Positions 7,534-17,580 of a stretch of 64,000 nt of DNA are shown here, in pieces. Origin of the DNA: Oscillospiraceae bacterium (GTDB lineage Bacteria; Bacillota; Clostridia; Oscillospirales; Oscillospiraceae); NCBI GenBank assembly GCA_902783035.1, contig CACZPK010000023.1:1-64000 (forward strand), read 5' to 3'. Below the pieces are notes generated by a model. That model was given only the letters and a program-made list of their open reading frames with translations. It ran no database searches and was not told the DNA's origin. The position numbers were made by a program, and so were the translations under genes. The first letter of the stretch is position 1. Each line of letters starts with the position of its first letter.

Positions 7534-10320
7534 TTATAAAAGCATCTCTGCAGCCTTGTCCCAATCAAAATTGGCAGCTGCGCTGCGCAGCGCATCTATG
7601 CGTTCGCGCTCAGCATCCGGCAGGCAAAAATCCTCCAGATTGCCTATCACGGATTCCACACCCTCAGAGTCATATTCTGTCACATATTTTCGAATCAGCC
7701 CATAAGCCTTTTCCAGATCAGCGTCCGTAATAAGCGGATGCGCCCGTGTTTCCGTCTTACAATCGCCGCACATCGGTGCGAGCGCCGCCCCCAGCGCGCG
7801 GAAACGGGCAAGCATCTCCTCCAGCTCCGTGAAAACCGTCTGCCTGTCATCCGCCTTGCCCGCAAGCTCCAGCTTTTCCGCAAGCGCACCCAGCTCCTCT
7901 GCGCCAATGGCGCGGGAGGTGCTCTTGAGCGCGTGCAGTTTCAATACGACGTTTTTGATGTCACCCGCATCCCGGCAGCGTTCGATCTCGTCCGCGCTTT
8001 CAGCGGCGTTGTGTGCATAGATCTCCAACGTTTCCAGATACGCCTTGGCCGAACCGCAGAAGCAAAGGCCTCGCCGCGTATCCAGTCCCTTCACCGCACT
8101 CAACCAGCCGGGGATTTCGACAGGCAGCACATCCGGTGCCGCCTCCGGTCCCGGCTTGTGCACCTTTTCAGCGGGAAGGTAGTGTTGCAGCATTTCCTCC
8201 AGTTTTTCACCACTCACAGGTTTGGAAAGGTAATCGGAAAACCCCTCCTCCAGATACATTTCCCGAGAACCGGAGATGGCATTTGCTGTCAGTGCAATGC
8301 AGGGAATGTCCTTCATGCCGGGCATCCCGTGAAGCTCATGCAATGTCTCGATACCATCCATTTCAGGCATCATATGGTCGATGAAGATCGCGTCATAGTT
8401 TTGCCGTGCAGCCATTTCAAGCGCTTCGCGTCCGGAAAGCGCCGTATCGACCTGTACGCATGTCTTTTTGAGCAGCGAGCGGATGACATGCAGATTCACC
8501 GGCATATCGTCCACGACGAGGATGTGTGCATCCTGCGCCTGAAACAGCGAGCGGTATTCCTCGTGCATTTCGTTGCTTCTGATATGGTCGGCCAGCTTTC
8601 CGATGGGTTCCCATTGTACCACCGGCTGCGACACGGTAAACGAGAATGTTGAGCCTTCGCCGTAGGTACTTGAAACTTCAAGGCTGCTGCCCATCAGCGA
8701 AAGGAGCTGCTTGGTAATACTCATACCAAGACCCGTACCCTCGATATACCGGTTGCGTCGTTCCTCGATGCGGGCGAAGGGCGCAAACAGGCGGCTCATG
8801 TCCTCCTCTTTCATGCCGATGCCGGTATCGCTGACAGAGAACCTGAGCGCAATGCTGTTTTCCCCTGTTTTTTCATAACTGACGTTCAGCGTCACGCTGC
8901 CCTTTTCCGTGTACTTGACCGCGTTTGTCAGTATATTGAGCACACACTGGCGAAGGCGGATCTCATCGCCGACAAGTCGGCAGGGGATCGACTCGTCCAG
9001 GTGCACCTCAAAGCGCAGGCCCTTGTTGTCCGCACGCTGTTGCGTCATATTGCTCAGATCGTTAACCAGCGAGCTGAGATCGTATTGCGCGGGCAGGATC
9101 TCCATCCGCCCCTCCTCAATCTTCGTCAGATCCAAGATGTCGTTGATAATGGACAACAGCGTTTTGCCCGCAGACCGGATGTCCTCCGCATAGCTGACAA
9201 TGTCCGGCTGCTCGCCTTCGCGCAGAATCATTTCATCCATGCCGAGAATGGCGTTGATGGGCGTACGAATCTCGTGCGACATATTGGCAAGGAACGCAGA
9301 TTTTGCTTTGCTCGCACTGTCCGCACGCCGCGTCTGTTCCTCCAGCTGCTCCACATAGCGGATATGCTCGGTCTCATCCTCAAGGATGTAAATCGTGCCG
9401 GTCGAGCCGCGGCGGCTGATTGTGTTTGCCACCGGCTTGTAAATGCGTTCGCCAAAACGCAGCGGCTCACGGCGATCAATTGCGCCGCGCAGCGTTTCCG
9501 CCACGTTCTGCGCGTCCGTCTCCAGAGACGGAAACAGCGCCAGCGCGGGCTTGTTGTAATATCCCACTGTGCCTTGCTCATCCACGGCGACGATTCCCGC
9601 AGACAGCTCGTCCACCACATACTCTCTGGCAAGCTCTCCCGTGTCAAGCAGGTCATAGCGGAAGATGGCAACATACATAAACGCCGTGCCGATCGTATAG
9701 CCCAGCGAGGTCACATCGTAGCTCCAGCTTTTATTCAGCTTGTAGAGGGCGAAAAAGATGATGAACGCCAGAAAGGCGAAGGTCACCATGCGCAAGCGCC
9801 CTTTGACAACAGGATTGGTCTCTCTGTGCCATGCACGAACCATCTGCGCCATGGCACAGACGATGTAAAAAGCCAGCAGCGCATCGTAAAAAACATGCCA
9901 TGGTCCCGATTCATGCACAATTTGCGGGAAAATGCCGGTATGTACGTAGCGGATATTTTTGTAATACCATTCGTTGTGCTTAACCAGCAGCATCAGGAGA
10001 AAGGTCACAAAATGGACAAGAGAAAGCAGCGCGCGTATCACCTTGGGCACGTTTATTTTGCACAGCATCATGCCAAAGAGAAAAAGGGAATACGGAATCC
10101 AGACCTTGCCGAGATACGCTGTCTGCAGCGCATTGATAGACGCCTCTTCCGTGACCGCACGCATCTGCATCAGATAGCCGACATTATTTACCAGCGTCGC
10201 AACGCTGCTCAAAAAGATGCACGCATGAAGCTCTCCGCGCATTTTCCTGAATACAAGCCAGCATTCTACAAACAGGGCAACAATGCTCATATATTGAATG
10301 GTAAATAATGTCAACCGCAT
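7534..10320 (-). CDS. Hybrid sensor histidine kinase (7TM-PAS-HisKA-HATPase-REC-Hpt)
   Basis: A membrane-bound multi-step phosphorelay kinase of 928 aa. Residues 1-225 hold about seven hydrophobic segments of the 7TM histidine-kinase N-terminal type, followed by a PAS-like region (about 235-320). The HisKA site is FLANMSHEIRTP with His349. The ATPase domain shows N, G1 (SDTGIGM) and G2 (GTGLGMS) boxes. A receiver follows (LVVDD ... IFIDHMMPEMDG, Asp648, then TANA and K of SKP), and finally an Hpt domain (KLHALKS, His796). All phosphotransfer residues are present. ATG 10318-10320 is preferred over the TTG two codons upstream because GAGAGG sits six bases before it. No output regulator is adjacent. 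The macro-domain gene follows it. Confidence 0.92.
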   Translation of the reverse strand: MRLTLFTIQYMSIVALFVECWLVFRKMRGELHACIFLSSVATLVNNVGYLMQMRAVTEEASINALQTAYLGKVWIPYSLFLFGMMLCKINVPKVIRALLSLVHFVTFLLMLLVKHNEWYYKNIRYVHTGIFPQIVHESGPWHVFYDALLAFYIVCAMAQMVRAWHRETNPVVKGRLRMVTFAFLAFIIFFALYKLNKSWSYDVTSLGYTIGTAFMYVAIFRYDLLDTGELAREYVVDELSAGIVAVDEQGTVGYYNKPALALFPSLETDAQNVAETLRGAIDRREPLRFGERIYKPVANTISRRGSTGTIYILEDETEHIRYVEQLEEQTRRADSASKAKSAFLANMSHEIRTPINAILGMDEMILREGEQPDIVSYAEDIRSAGKTLLSIINDILDLTKIEEGRMEILPAQYDLSSLVNDLSNMTQQRADNKGLRFEVHLDESIPCRLVGDEIRLRQCVLNILTNAVKYTEKGSVTLNVSYEKTGENSIALRFSVSDTGIGMKEEDMSRLFAPFARIEERRNRYIEGTGLGMSITKQLLSLMGSSLEVSSTYGEGSTFSFTVSQPVVQWEPIGKLADHIRSNEMHEEYRSLFQAQDAHILVVDDMPVNLHVIRSLLKKTCVQVDTALSGREALEMAARQNYDAIFIDHMMPEMDGIETLHELHGMPGMKDIPCIALTANAISGSREMYLEEGFSDYLSKPVSGEKLEEMLQHYLPAEKVHKPGPEAAPDVLPVEIPGWLSAVKGLDTRRGLCFCGSAKAYLETLEIYAHNAAESADEIERCRDAGDIKNVVLKLHALKSTSRAIGAEELGALAEKLELAGKADDRQTVFTELEEMLARFRALGAALAPMCGDCKTETRAHPLITDADLEKAYGLIRKYVTEYDSEGVESVIGNLEDFCLPDAERERIDALRSAAANFDWDKAAEMLL

Positions 10321-10424
10321 AAACAACCTCTCGCTTTCTCACAAAGAAGGCCGCTGCGAACACATTCCGCGCTCACAGATTCTCACCGGTACTGGTAATT
10401 GAGCATGGTGTTTACGTCTTTACA

Positions 10425-10453
10425 ATATTATTATATTATCCTCTCAATTGCAA
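10425..10453 (-). promoter_or_regulatory. Sigma-A-type promoter for the histidine kinase
   Basis: On the minus strand TTGCAA (10453-10448) is followed by a 17-base spacer and TAATAT (10430-10425), about 105 bases before the start codon in an otherwise AT-rich stretch. Confidence 0.55.
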
Positions 10454-10553
10454 CAAAAAGCGAAATGAAGCAAGCGTGTTCTGCACTTTGACGGTCTTGG
10501 CGCAGGCGGTCCAGCCAGCATCCTCTTTGCGGAGATATGGCGCAGTGACGCAA

Positions 10554-10587
10554 AAAGAGGTGTCTTCCATCTGGAAGACACCTCTTT
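10554..10587 (-). terminator. Terminator of the S-layer-type pseudogene
   Basis: A perfect 15-bp stem AAAGAGGTGTCTTCC / GGAAGACACCTCTTT with a 4-base loop starts 12 bases after the stop codon and runs into TTTTTGCG on the minus strand: a classic intrinsic terminator. Confidence 0.85.
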
Positions 10588-10598
10588 GCATGGTTATA

Positions 10599-13147
10599 TT
10601 ACTTCGCTGCTTTCTCGACAAAGCGTGCCATGATCGCCGCGAGCTGCGCGCGCGTCGCGTTGCGGTCGAAGTTGTAAAGTGCCTGCGCCAACATGCCGCG
10701 CGTCATGGAGGCGTCGGGGTCAAACATCCCATCACCCGTGCCGTTGAAGATCTCGCGCGCCGTGACAAAGGTCACGTTGTCATAGTACCAGCTGTTGGCG
10801 CTCACGTCGCGGAACGTCTTCGTGTTGTCCACGATCACGATCTCGCACGAACCGTAGACCGGCAGAATCACGCTGCCCTCATAGCAGTCCCGGACGGGAG
10901 TCAGATTGCCGTTCGCGTCTTTTTCCTCCGCAATGATGCCCGGGCCGCTCTGCGACACGCCGATCTCAACGAAAACTCTGTCCTCCTGCGCGTTGCCGCC
11001 GTGGTGACGGTGGTTTCCGTCGCCTTGGTCGTCTCGGTCGTGGAGCCGTCCTCGTTTTCCTTGATCGTGACGGCGGTGGTAGCGGTGGATTCGGTCTTGC
11101 TGCCGTCGGCATTCGTCACCGCACCGCCGTTGTCGACGCTGTTGCCGTTTCCGCCCGGTGTATTGCTGCCGCTGGAGGACGAATCGCCGCCGCGGTCATC
11201 GTCGTAGCCGCTGTCGTCGTCACTGCTGCCGCCGGTAGTCGGGGTCGGCGTGGTCACATCCTTATACGTTGCCGTTGCCGTCACGTCATGCGAGGGCATT
11301 GTAAACGAGACGGAAATGGTCTTCGTGTCGGGTGAGATGTTATACACTGCCGGCGAGAAGATCCACCCATTGAACTGTTTGCCCGCAGCGGGCGCGTTTG
11401 CCGAAATCCTGACGGTCGCGCCCTCGGCATAGTTGCCGCTGCCCGTGCCGTTCATGACCACGACGGCGCAGGTCGGCGCTTTTAACGAAATGCTCTCGGG
11501 GTAGCTGCCGTCCGCCGTCTTTACGACGGATATAATATAGGCATAGATTCCTTCGCTTTCCTCTGCGCCGATAAACGCCGCTTCAATCGCAAGCCCATCG
11601 GGCAGGAACTTGCCGAGCGTGTTCTGGTAGTACGCGGAGACGGTATCCTTCGTGTCCGCAGCGGTTCCATTGTACGTCAGAAGCACAAAGCCCGTATTTT
11701 TAGTGGAAACCTTCGACAGGTCGAACTGTGCCATGGTCAGGCTCGACGTTGCGTCCATTGTGAGCATCGCACCGCTCTCGGGCGGATACCACAGACTCAT
11801 ACCCTCCTCGACGTTCACGGTGCTGTCTTTGAGGACGAGCGCGCCGTTCCACATCAGAAGAACACTGAAATCTTCCAGCATTACAGACTTCAAATCAGCC
11901 TTCACGTGCTCCAGCGTCAGTGTACCTTCCGTGTAGTCACTCTCGCATACAACGGCGCCCAACAGCGTGCCGTTCTTCACCGTAGAATCGTCCGCCGCAA
12001 AGAGTGCGGCATTGAGCGTGTGGCCGTTGAGGTCGAGCACCGTGTCCGCGGGAATCCACAGCTCGGGGTACCAGAGTTTCACGGCGATGGGGTTATCATC
12101 CTCATCATAACCCGTGGCGTCGAACTGATAGCTGTCCTTCGTATAGTCATAGTCCCGCGCCAGCGTGACCGTACCGCCGTTTGCATCGAGGATCGCGTCC
12201 TACAAAGCGTCCCAATCCGTCACGGCGCGGAAGGTGAGCAGGGAGCACTCGATCCCCTTCACCGGAATCGTCGCGGCATCGTTGGCGCGCATCCCCGCCG
12301 GCGCGGCAAGCACGCAGCCGCCTGTGTAACCGGAGCCAAACACATCGGAGTTGTGGATATACTCCTTCTCGCTCTCGTCCCACTCGCCGATGCCAAGCGT
12401 ACCCGCCGCGCGCGGTGCGAACTCGATGCGGCTGAGGCTCGTGTAAGTATAGCCGCTGTTGTTGCTGTAGAACGAATACTTCGCAAGGCTCGTGACCGTC
12501 GCCGGGACGGTGATCGTCCCCGTCTTCGCCGCAGGGCAGAGCAGCAGCGTGACCGGATTTCCGTTCTCCAGCGCGTACAGCACGCCGTCGATGCTCTTGT
12601 ACGCTGTGTTTCCGTCCGCAACGGTTTGCGCATCGAAGCTCCACGCGGTGTCCCCGCTGACGCCCATGATCGTGCCGCTGCCGGTTGCCGAGACCGCGCC
12701 ATCGCTGACGTCGATGTAGCCCTCGCCGCTGTACGTCAGCGTGTGACCGTTGAGGTCAAGCGTGACGGTTTTGCCGAGTTGGATCTTCTCGCTCAACGTC
12801 ACGTCCGTGAGCAACGTAACGGTCGTGCCGTTCTGCGCGGCAGCGAGCGCGGCGGCAAGGGTGGTGTAGGTGTTGTCGCCGATCTTCGCGGGACAGGGCA
12901 CGGGGGTCTTGCCGCCGATCTACGTTCCCGTCAGCGTGCCGCTGTAGACCGTCGTGCCGTCGGTGTAGGTCATGCCCGCCGCGACGGTGATGTCGCTGTT
13001 CACGGCCATATTGCCTGACCAATTTGTTGTGTCGGCGGCAATAACCGTCGGATCGTTCTCCGCCCATGCGGGCAGCACCGTCCACGGCGTCAGACCCACG
13101 ATCATCGAGAGCGTCAATAAGATGGACAGGAACCTTCTTTTGTGTAT
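10599..13147 (-). pseudogene. S-layer-homology surface protein, multiply broken
   Basis: Reconstructed as one about 850-codon exported protein. A signal peptide (HKRRFL...LPAWA) is followed by beta-helix-like repeats (VTLDLNGHTL), a Bacteroidetes/Firmicutes-repeat-like segment (VVVMNGTGSGNYAEGA), a Thr/Ser/Gly linker and C-terminal SLH sequence (FRDVSANSWYYDNV...). Lesions seen on the minus strand: ATA instead of ATG at 13147-13145, seven bases after GGGAGGT; TAG at 12922-12920 and at 12202-12200, each where Gln would fit; a frameshift near 10960-10995, joining ...TTVTTA to NAQEDRVFVEIG; and an in-frame loss inside the SLH region, where the end of repeat 1 (LYNFDR) is fused to the end of repeat 3 (NATRAQLAAIMARFVE). 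It cannot make a full protein. Confidence 0.88.
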
Positions 13148-13189
13148 GGTGATGACCTCCCAAACGCGCCATAGCGCAAAGATTACTGA

Positions 13190-13822
13190 TTATTGTATCG
13201 TATACTGACGCAGCAGCATTTCCTTCTGCGTCAGCAGTTCCCGTTCCGGGTCCGTGCCGCCCTGATACACAAGGCCAACCGCATAGCGCGTCACAACCGC
13301 CAGCATGAGGTGCAGCGTTGTGGAGAAGATCTCCTCCTCCGGCACGTTGGTGCGCAACGTCCCGTCACGCTTTTCATAGGTGTTGTGGAACCGTTCGCGC
13401 AGCGCATTCATGATTTCCTGATAGGGCTGCATTTTCTCCTCGGAAATATGCTCCGAGCGGACATAGACGTTGAACATCTGATTGAACCGAAGCAGATCGG
13501 CGTGCTTGCGGTAGAGCGCAAGAAAACTGTCAAGAAAGAACTCGTAGTCCTCAGCAGCGGTGGTTTGCGACAAATCCTTGCGCCGCCGCTTGCGGTTCTC
13601 CGTTATGAACTTATCAAACGCCCACGACGAAACGGCAACCACCAGCTCATCTTTGGTGTTAAAATAGCGGTGGATCGTCCGCAGGCCGCAGTTGGATTTT
13701 GCGGCGATATCCCGCATCGAGACGGAATCGATGTTTTTCTTCGCAAATAGTCGGAATGCCACCCGAAGCATGGTTTGCCGGCGCTGCGCCATCTGTGCCG
13801 CGCTCAGTTTTGGTCCTCCCAT
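13190..13822 (-). CDS. TetR/AcrR family transcriptional regulator
   Basis: A 210-aa repressor-type protein. Residues 10-60 are a TetR N-terminal helix-turn-helix (RLFAKKNIDSVSMRDIAAKSNCGLRTIHRYFNTKDEL). The remainder is a variable helical ligand-binding region. ATG 13820-13822 is chosen over upstream in-frame codons because GGGAGG lies six bases before it. It ends 43 bases upstream of the ATA that replaces the start of the S-layer-type pseudogene, on the same strand, so it may once have regulated or been co-transcribed with it (inference). Ligand unknown. Confidence 0.85.
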   Translation of the reverse strand: MGGPKLSAAQMAQRRQTMLRVAFRLFAKKNIDSVSMRDIAAKSNCGLRTIHRYFNTKDELVVAVSSWAFDKFITENRKRRRKDLSQTTAAEDYEFFLDSFLALYRKHADLLRFNQMFNVYVRSEHISEEKMQPYQEIMNALRERFHNTYEKRDGTLRTNVPEEEIFSTTLHLMLAVVTRYAVGLVYQGGTDPERELLTQKEMLLRQYTIQ

Positions 13823-13949
13823 ATTTTTCCTCCCGTATGTAATCGGTTTGTTTTTGTAGACTGTTCGTGTCACAAGTAGATTTTATTGTAACCGGATTAT
13901 TGCCACAACGCAAGAGGGGATTTACAAAAAAGCGCAGGGCGGAATGCAC

Positions 13950-13989
13950 AAAAGAACCACAGTTCATTGAAGTGAACTGTGGTTCTTTT
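13950..13989. terminator. Bidirectional terminator after the peptide-uptake operon
   Basis: A perfect 17-bp stem AAAAGAACCACAGTTCA / TGAACTGTGGTTCTTTT with a 6-base loop has A-runs and T-runs on both sides. It ends the operon that finishes with the cyclophilin gene at 14033. Confidence 0.9.
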
Positions 13990-14032
13990 CGTTTTTCGAT
14001 GATGCAAACGCTCGGGCACCGCATGTTGCGCC

Positions 14033-14608
14033 TCAGCGCCAGTTCGGCGGAAGCGAGGGGTTTTTCACGCGCACCGGAGCCGGAAACCTGTGCCCGTCCA
14101 GTTCCAGTTCCACGCGCTCAATGACCTGCGGAACAAGCGGACGGTTAATTTTCACGTCCGGAATCGGAAAATCGAGAACAGGTTGTGTTTCGACCGATTC
14201 CAGGCGACGGATCTCATCCATACCCTCCAGAACCGTTCCGAACACGGGATAGACGCCGAGATGCTCCGGACAGGGACGCAGCGGGAAAAAGAATTCGCAG
14301 CCGGCAAGGCCCGCTTCTCCGTATCCGCCCATGCAAACGCAGCCCGGCCGTGAGGGCAGCGGCACAAGCTCGGGATGGAGCGCAAATTCGTTGGGAATGA
14401 GGTACTTGCACTCCTCACGCCCAAACGCGCTGTAGCTCACGTCCACCCAGTCGCCCGGCACGATCCGCTCAATGGCATGATGATCCAGCCAGCCATGCGA
14501 GGCGGCATAGGCAAAACTTGCCACCGTGTTCGGCGCGGCATCCGGCAGCAGCCGGATCACAATGCGCGCACCGCTCGCCATGTGCAGCGTTGCAGTCGGC
14601 TCAGCCAT
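14033..14608 (-). CDS. Cyclophilin-type peptidyl-prolyl cis-trans isomerase
   Basis: A 191-aa cytoplasmic cyclophilin-like protein expected to isomerise X-Pro bonds. The family pattern runs from TVASFAYAASHGWLDHHAIERIVPGDWV (equivalent of the FHRV region, here with IERI) through GCEFFF to VFGTVLEGMDEIRRLESV near the C-terminus. Its catalytic Phe-His pair is not the canonical FHR, so activity may be low. The ATG at 14606-14608 overlaps the stop of the Xaa-Pro peptidase gene by eight bases. It is the last gene of the dpp operon, where an isomerase beside a proline peptidase makes metabolic sense. Confidence 0.8.
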   Translation of the reverse strand: MAEPTATLHMASGARIVIRLLPDAAPNTVASFAYAASHGWLDHHAIERIVPGDWVDVSYSAFGREECKYLIPNEFALHPELVPLPSRPGCVCMGGYGEAGLAGCEFFFPLRPCPEHLGVYPVFGTVLEGMDEIRRLESVETQPVLDFPIPDVKINRPLVPQVIERVELELDGHRFPAPVRVKNPSLPPNWR

Positions 14609-15680
14609 CAATGACCTCCAGTTCCTTCGGGTAGTGGTTGAGCGGCTCAACGCCGCTGTCCGTAACCAGCACGAGATCCTCCACACGCACGCCGACATCG
14701 CCGGTCAGGTAAACGCCCGGCTCAATGGAAAAGACCATCCCCGGTTCGACCGGCCAGTCAAAGCCCGAGGAAACGTCACCGAATTCGTGTTCGTTCAGTC
14801 CGATGAAGTGACCGAGCCGGTGCGTAAACTGCTCTCCGTAGCCCTCTGCGGTAATGAGATCGCGTGCCGCCGCATCCAGCGCGCAGAGTGGGACACCCGG
14901 ACGGATGATCGCCTCAGCCGCCTGATTCGCGCGGCGCACAATATCGTAGACTTTGCGGCTATGCTCCGAAACGTTGCGGAAAAAGAATGTCCGCGTCATG
15001 TCCGAACAGTAGCCGTCTTTTTTGCACCCCACGTCGAACAGCACGCAGTCGCCGTCCCGGACGACGGTGTCGTCCGGCTCATGGTGCGGATCGGCGGCAT
15101 TCGCGCCAAAGGCAACCAGCGGTTCAAAAGAATAACCGTCCGCGCCGAGGTCGAGATAGATGTCAAGCATCCGCGCGGCAACCTGTTTCTCCGTAACGCC
15201 TTCGTGGACAAGTCCCTTAAACCGTGACATGGCGGCGTCGTTGATGCGCGAAGCCGCGCGCATCTTCTCCTGCTCGTCCGCATCCTTCACGCCGCGCGTC
15301 CGGTCAACGGCAAGCGAGCCGTTGAGAAAGCGCCGTGCCGCATTGCGTTCCATCAACGGCAACAAAAAGCGCGCGCTGAGGTCCTTGTCCACGCCGAGCG
15401 CCGTGCCGGGATCGACATAGTGCGCAACGATCGCGGAAACGTCGTCCGTGTCCGAATACCACACCTTTTCGACGCCGACCTCCTGTGGCACGGTAAAAAG
15501 GCGGTTGAGGAAAAACGCATGTTTGCCGTCCGCACGCAGCAGCAAACCGTAAAAACGTTCAAACGGCATAACGGAAACGCCCGTCAGATAGTAGATGGAC
15601 AGGGGATCGGTAATCAGCATCTGCGTCGCGCCCATCTCACCGAGCGCTTTGAGTATCCGATTTGCCCGTTCGTTATTCAT
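14601..15680 (-). CDS. M24 family Xaa-Pro peptidase
   Basis: A cytosolic aminopeptidase P/prolidase-type enzyme of 359 aa that removes residues next to proline from imported peptides. The N-terminal creatinase-like domain (about 1-125) is followed by the pita-bread catalytic domain with the metal ligands in order: FDVGCKKDGYCSDMTR (Asp, Asp), GHFIGLNEHE (His), EPGVYL (Glu) and VEDLVLVT (Glu). The ATG at 15678-15680 follows GGAGGGATTGCT. It starts 18 bases after the permease DppC gene and overlaps the cyclophilin gene, so it belongs to the dpp operon. Confidence 0.9.
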   Translation of the reverse strand: MNNERANRILKALGEMGATQMLITDPLSIYYLTGVSVMPFERFYGLLLRADGKHAFFLNRLFTVPQEVGVEKVWYSDTDDVSAIVAHYVDPGTALGVDKDLSARFLLPLMERNAARRFLNGSLAVDRTRGVKDADEQEKMRAASRINDAAMSRFKGLVHEGVTEKQVAARMLDIYLDLGADGYSFEPLVAFGANAADPHHEPDDTVVRDGDCVLFDVGCKKDGYCSDMTRTFFFRNVSEHSRKVYDIVRRANQAAEAIIRPGVPLCALDAAARDLITAEGYGEQFTHRLGHFIGLNEHEFGDVSSGFDWPVEPGMVFSIEPGVYLTGDVGVRVEDLVLVTDSGVEPLNHYPKELEVIDG

Positions 15681-15697
15681 AGCAATCCCTCCGTTTT

Positions 15698-16534
15698 TCA
15701 AAATTGCTTGCGCAGCTTCGGATCAAGCAGGTCGCGCATCCCGTCGCCGATGAAATTGGCGCCCACCGCCATCGTAAAGATGGCAAGTCCCGGAAACCCG
15801 GCAATCCAAAACTTGTTGAAATTATCCACACCGTCGGAGACCATCATGCCCCACTCCGGCGTTGGCGGCGCAGAACCGAGGCCGAGAAAGCTGAGTGTCG
15901 AGAACATGAGGATTTGGTTGCCGATGTCGGTCGTGGCCATAATCAGCACCGAGCTGACGCTGTTGGGAATGACCTCCCTGAGCAGCACGCGAAGCCCTCC
16001 TGCGCCGAGTGCGCGCGCCGCCGAAACATACTCGTTTTCCTTTACGCTCAGTACAACGCTGCGCATCAGTCTGGCATAGTTGGGCCACGCAACGATCACG
16101 AGCGCAAACATCGTGTTGAACAGGTTGGAGCCCATAACCGTGTTGATGATCATGGCAAGAATAAGCGAGGGAAACGACATGATCATCTCGGACAGGCGCA
16201 TCATGACATTGTCCACCCAGCCGCCGACATAACCGGCAATGGCGCCGTAGAGCGTACCGAGTGCGCCCGCGATCACCACGGTCAGCAGTCCCGCAAACAG
16301 CGAGTAGCGTCCGCCGAAAATAACGCGGCTGAAGATGTCCTGTCCAAAGCTGTCCGTACCGAACCAATGCTCTGCGCTCGGCGGCTTGAGCCGCACGGAA
16401 AGGTCCTGTGCGACCGGATCGTAGGGAGCGATAAGCGGCGCGAACACGGCGGCAAGAATCCAAAACAGGCAGATCACAACGCCGATGGTAAACAGCGCAT
16501 TGGAGCAGAAAAGACGCTTGAGTGAATGTTTCAT
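15698..16534 (-). CDS. dppC: Peptide ABC transporter permease, DppC/OppC type
   Basis: Inner-membrane channel subunit, 278 aa, with about six transmembrane helices. It shows the DppC/OppC N-terminal helix, the HWFGTDSFGQDIFSRVIFGGRYSL motif region and the permease EAA loop (SAARALGAGGLRVLLREVIPN). Its ATG shares a base with the TGA of dppB (TGATG), which favours this start over the GTG three codons upstream. Specificity for di- or oligopeptides cannot be told from sequence alone. Confidence 0.9.
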   Translation of the reverse strand: MKHSLKRLFCSNALFTIGVVICLFWILAAVFAPLIAPYDPVAQDLSVRLKPPSAEHWFGTDSFGQDIFSRVIFGGRYSLFAGLLTVVIAGALGTLYGAIAGYVGGWVDNVMMRLSEMIMSFPSLILAMIINTVMGSNLFNTMFALVIVAWPNYARLMRSVVLSVKENEYVSAARALGAGGLRVLLREVIPNSVSSVLIMATTDIGNQILMFSTLSFLGLGSAPPTPEWGMMVSDGVDNFNKFWIAGFPGLAIFTMAVGANFIGDGMRDLLDPKLRKQF

Positions 16535-17550
16535 CACCGACACCTCACTCTCGGGTCAATCGCACCGTAAAGGATATCCACTACGGTGTTGATGACCATG
16601 TAATTGAGCGCTATCAGCAGTGAAACGCCGATAACCGAGGGGAAGTCCACCGACATGACGGACTGATAGGCGAACTGTCCGACGCCCGGCCAGTTGAAGA
16701 TGGTCTCAACCAGAACCATGCCGCCGAGCAGATTGCCGAGACCGAGGCCGATCACCGTAAGCACGGGAATGAGCGCATTGCCAAGAGCGTGACGTATCAC
16801 AAGCGCATGGCCCGTAAGCCCTTTTGACCGCGCTGTGCGGATGTAGTCCGTCGACATCACGTCAAGCAAGTTGGAGCGTGTCGTGCGGGTAATAAGGCCC
16901 ATCGTGAACGCAGCAAGCACGAACGACGGCAAAATCAGATGGCGCAGCGCGTCCGCCGCCTTTGCGCCGTCGCCCTCCAAAAGGCTGTCGAGCACATAAA
17001 GCCCCGTAACGTGCGCCGGTGCGGAAAACGCGTTGCTCAGTCGCCCCGGCCCGGGCAGCAGGCGCAGCTTGTAGTAAAAGACAAACAACATCAGCAGCGC
17101 AAACCAAAAGCTCGGAATGCTCACGCCGGTCACAGAAATCGCGCGCACGGTCTGGTCGAGGGCGCTGTTGCGCCGCACAGCGGAAACGATGCCGAACAAA
17201 ATGCCAAATACGGACGCAATCAGGATCGAGAAAAGTGCCAGCTCGATCGTTGCGGGATAGCAGCGTCCCAGCTCCTGCAGCACAGGGTTATTTGTGCGGA
17301 TGGAGGTGCCAAGATCGAGTTGCAGCAGGTTGCGGATATAGTAGAGGTACTGCGTCAGCATCGGCTTGTCAAGCCCATAGCGTGCACGGTACGCCTCGAC
17401 GACCGCGGGGTCGGACAGCGCGCGTTGGCTCAGGTTCGCCGTAACCGGATCGCCGGCGAGCCGCGAGAGCAGAAAGACGATCGTTGCCACGCCAAAGAGC
17501 ATCAGCGCAAGATAGACCAGCCGTCGGGCAATGAATTTCAGTTGTTCCAT
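16534..17550 (-). CDS. dppB: Peptide ABC transporter permease, DppB/OppB type
   Basis: A 338-aa channel subunit with six transmembrane helices. It starts MEQLKFIARRLVYLALMLFG, and DYIRTARSKGL is the EAA-loop motif that docks the ATPases. The chosen ATG follows GAGGTGCTCCC. It is translationally coupled to dppC by a one-base overlap. It is separated from the upstream substrate-binding-protein gene by 130 bases that carry two strong hairpins, which should lower its expression relative to the binding protein. Confidence 0.9.
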   Translation of the reverse strand: MEQLKFIARRLVYLALMLFGVATIVFLLSRLAGDPVTANLSQRALSDPAVVEAYRARYGLDKPMLTQYLYYIRNLLQLDLGTSIRTNNPVLQELGRCYPATIELALFSILIASVFGILFGIVSAVRRNSALDQTVRAISVTGVSIPSFWFALLMLFVFYYKLRLLPGPGRLSNAFSAPAHVTGLYVLDSLLEGDGAKAADALRHLILPSFVLAAFTMGLITRTTRSNLLDVMSTDYIRTARSKGLTGHALVIRHALGNALIPVLTVIGLGLGNLLGGMVLVETIFNWPGVGQFAYQSVMSVDFPSVIGVSLLIALNYMVINTVVDILYGAIDPRVRCR

Positions 17551-17580
17551 GGGAGCACCTCGCATTTTCTCTTGTCGCAC

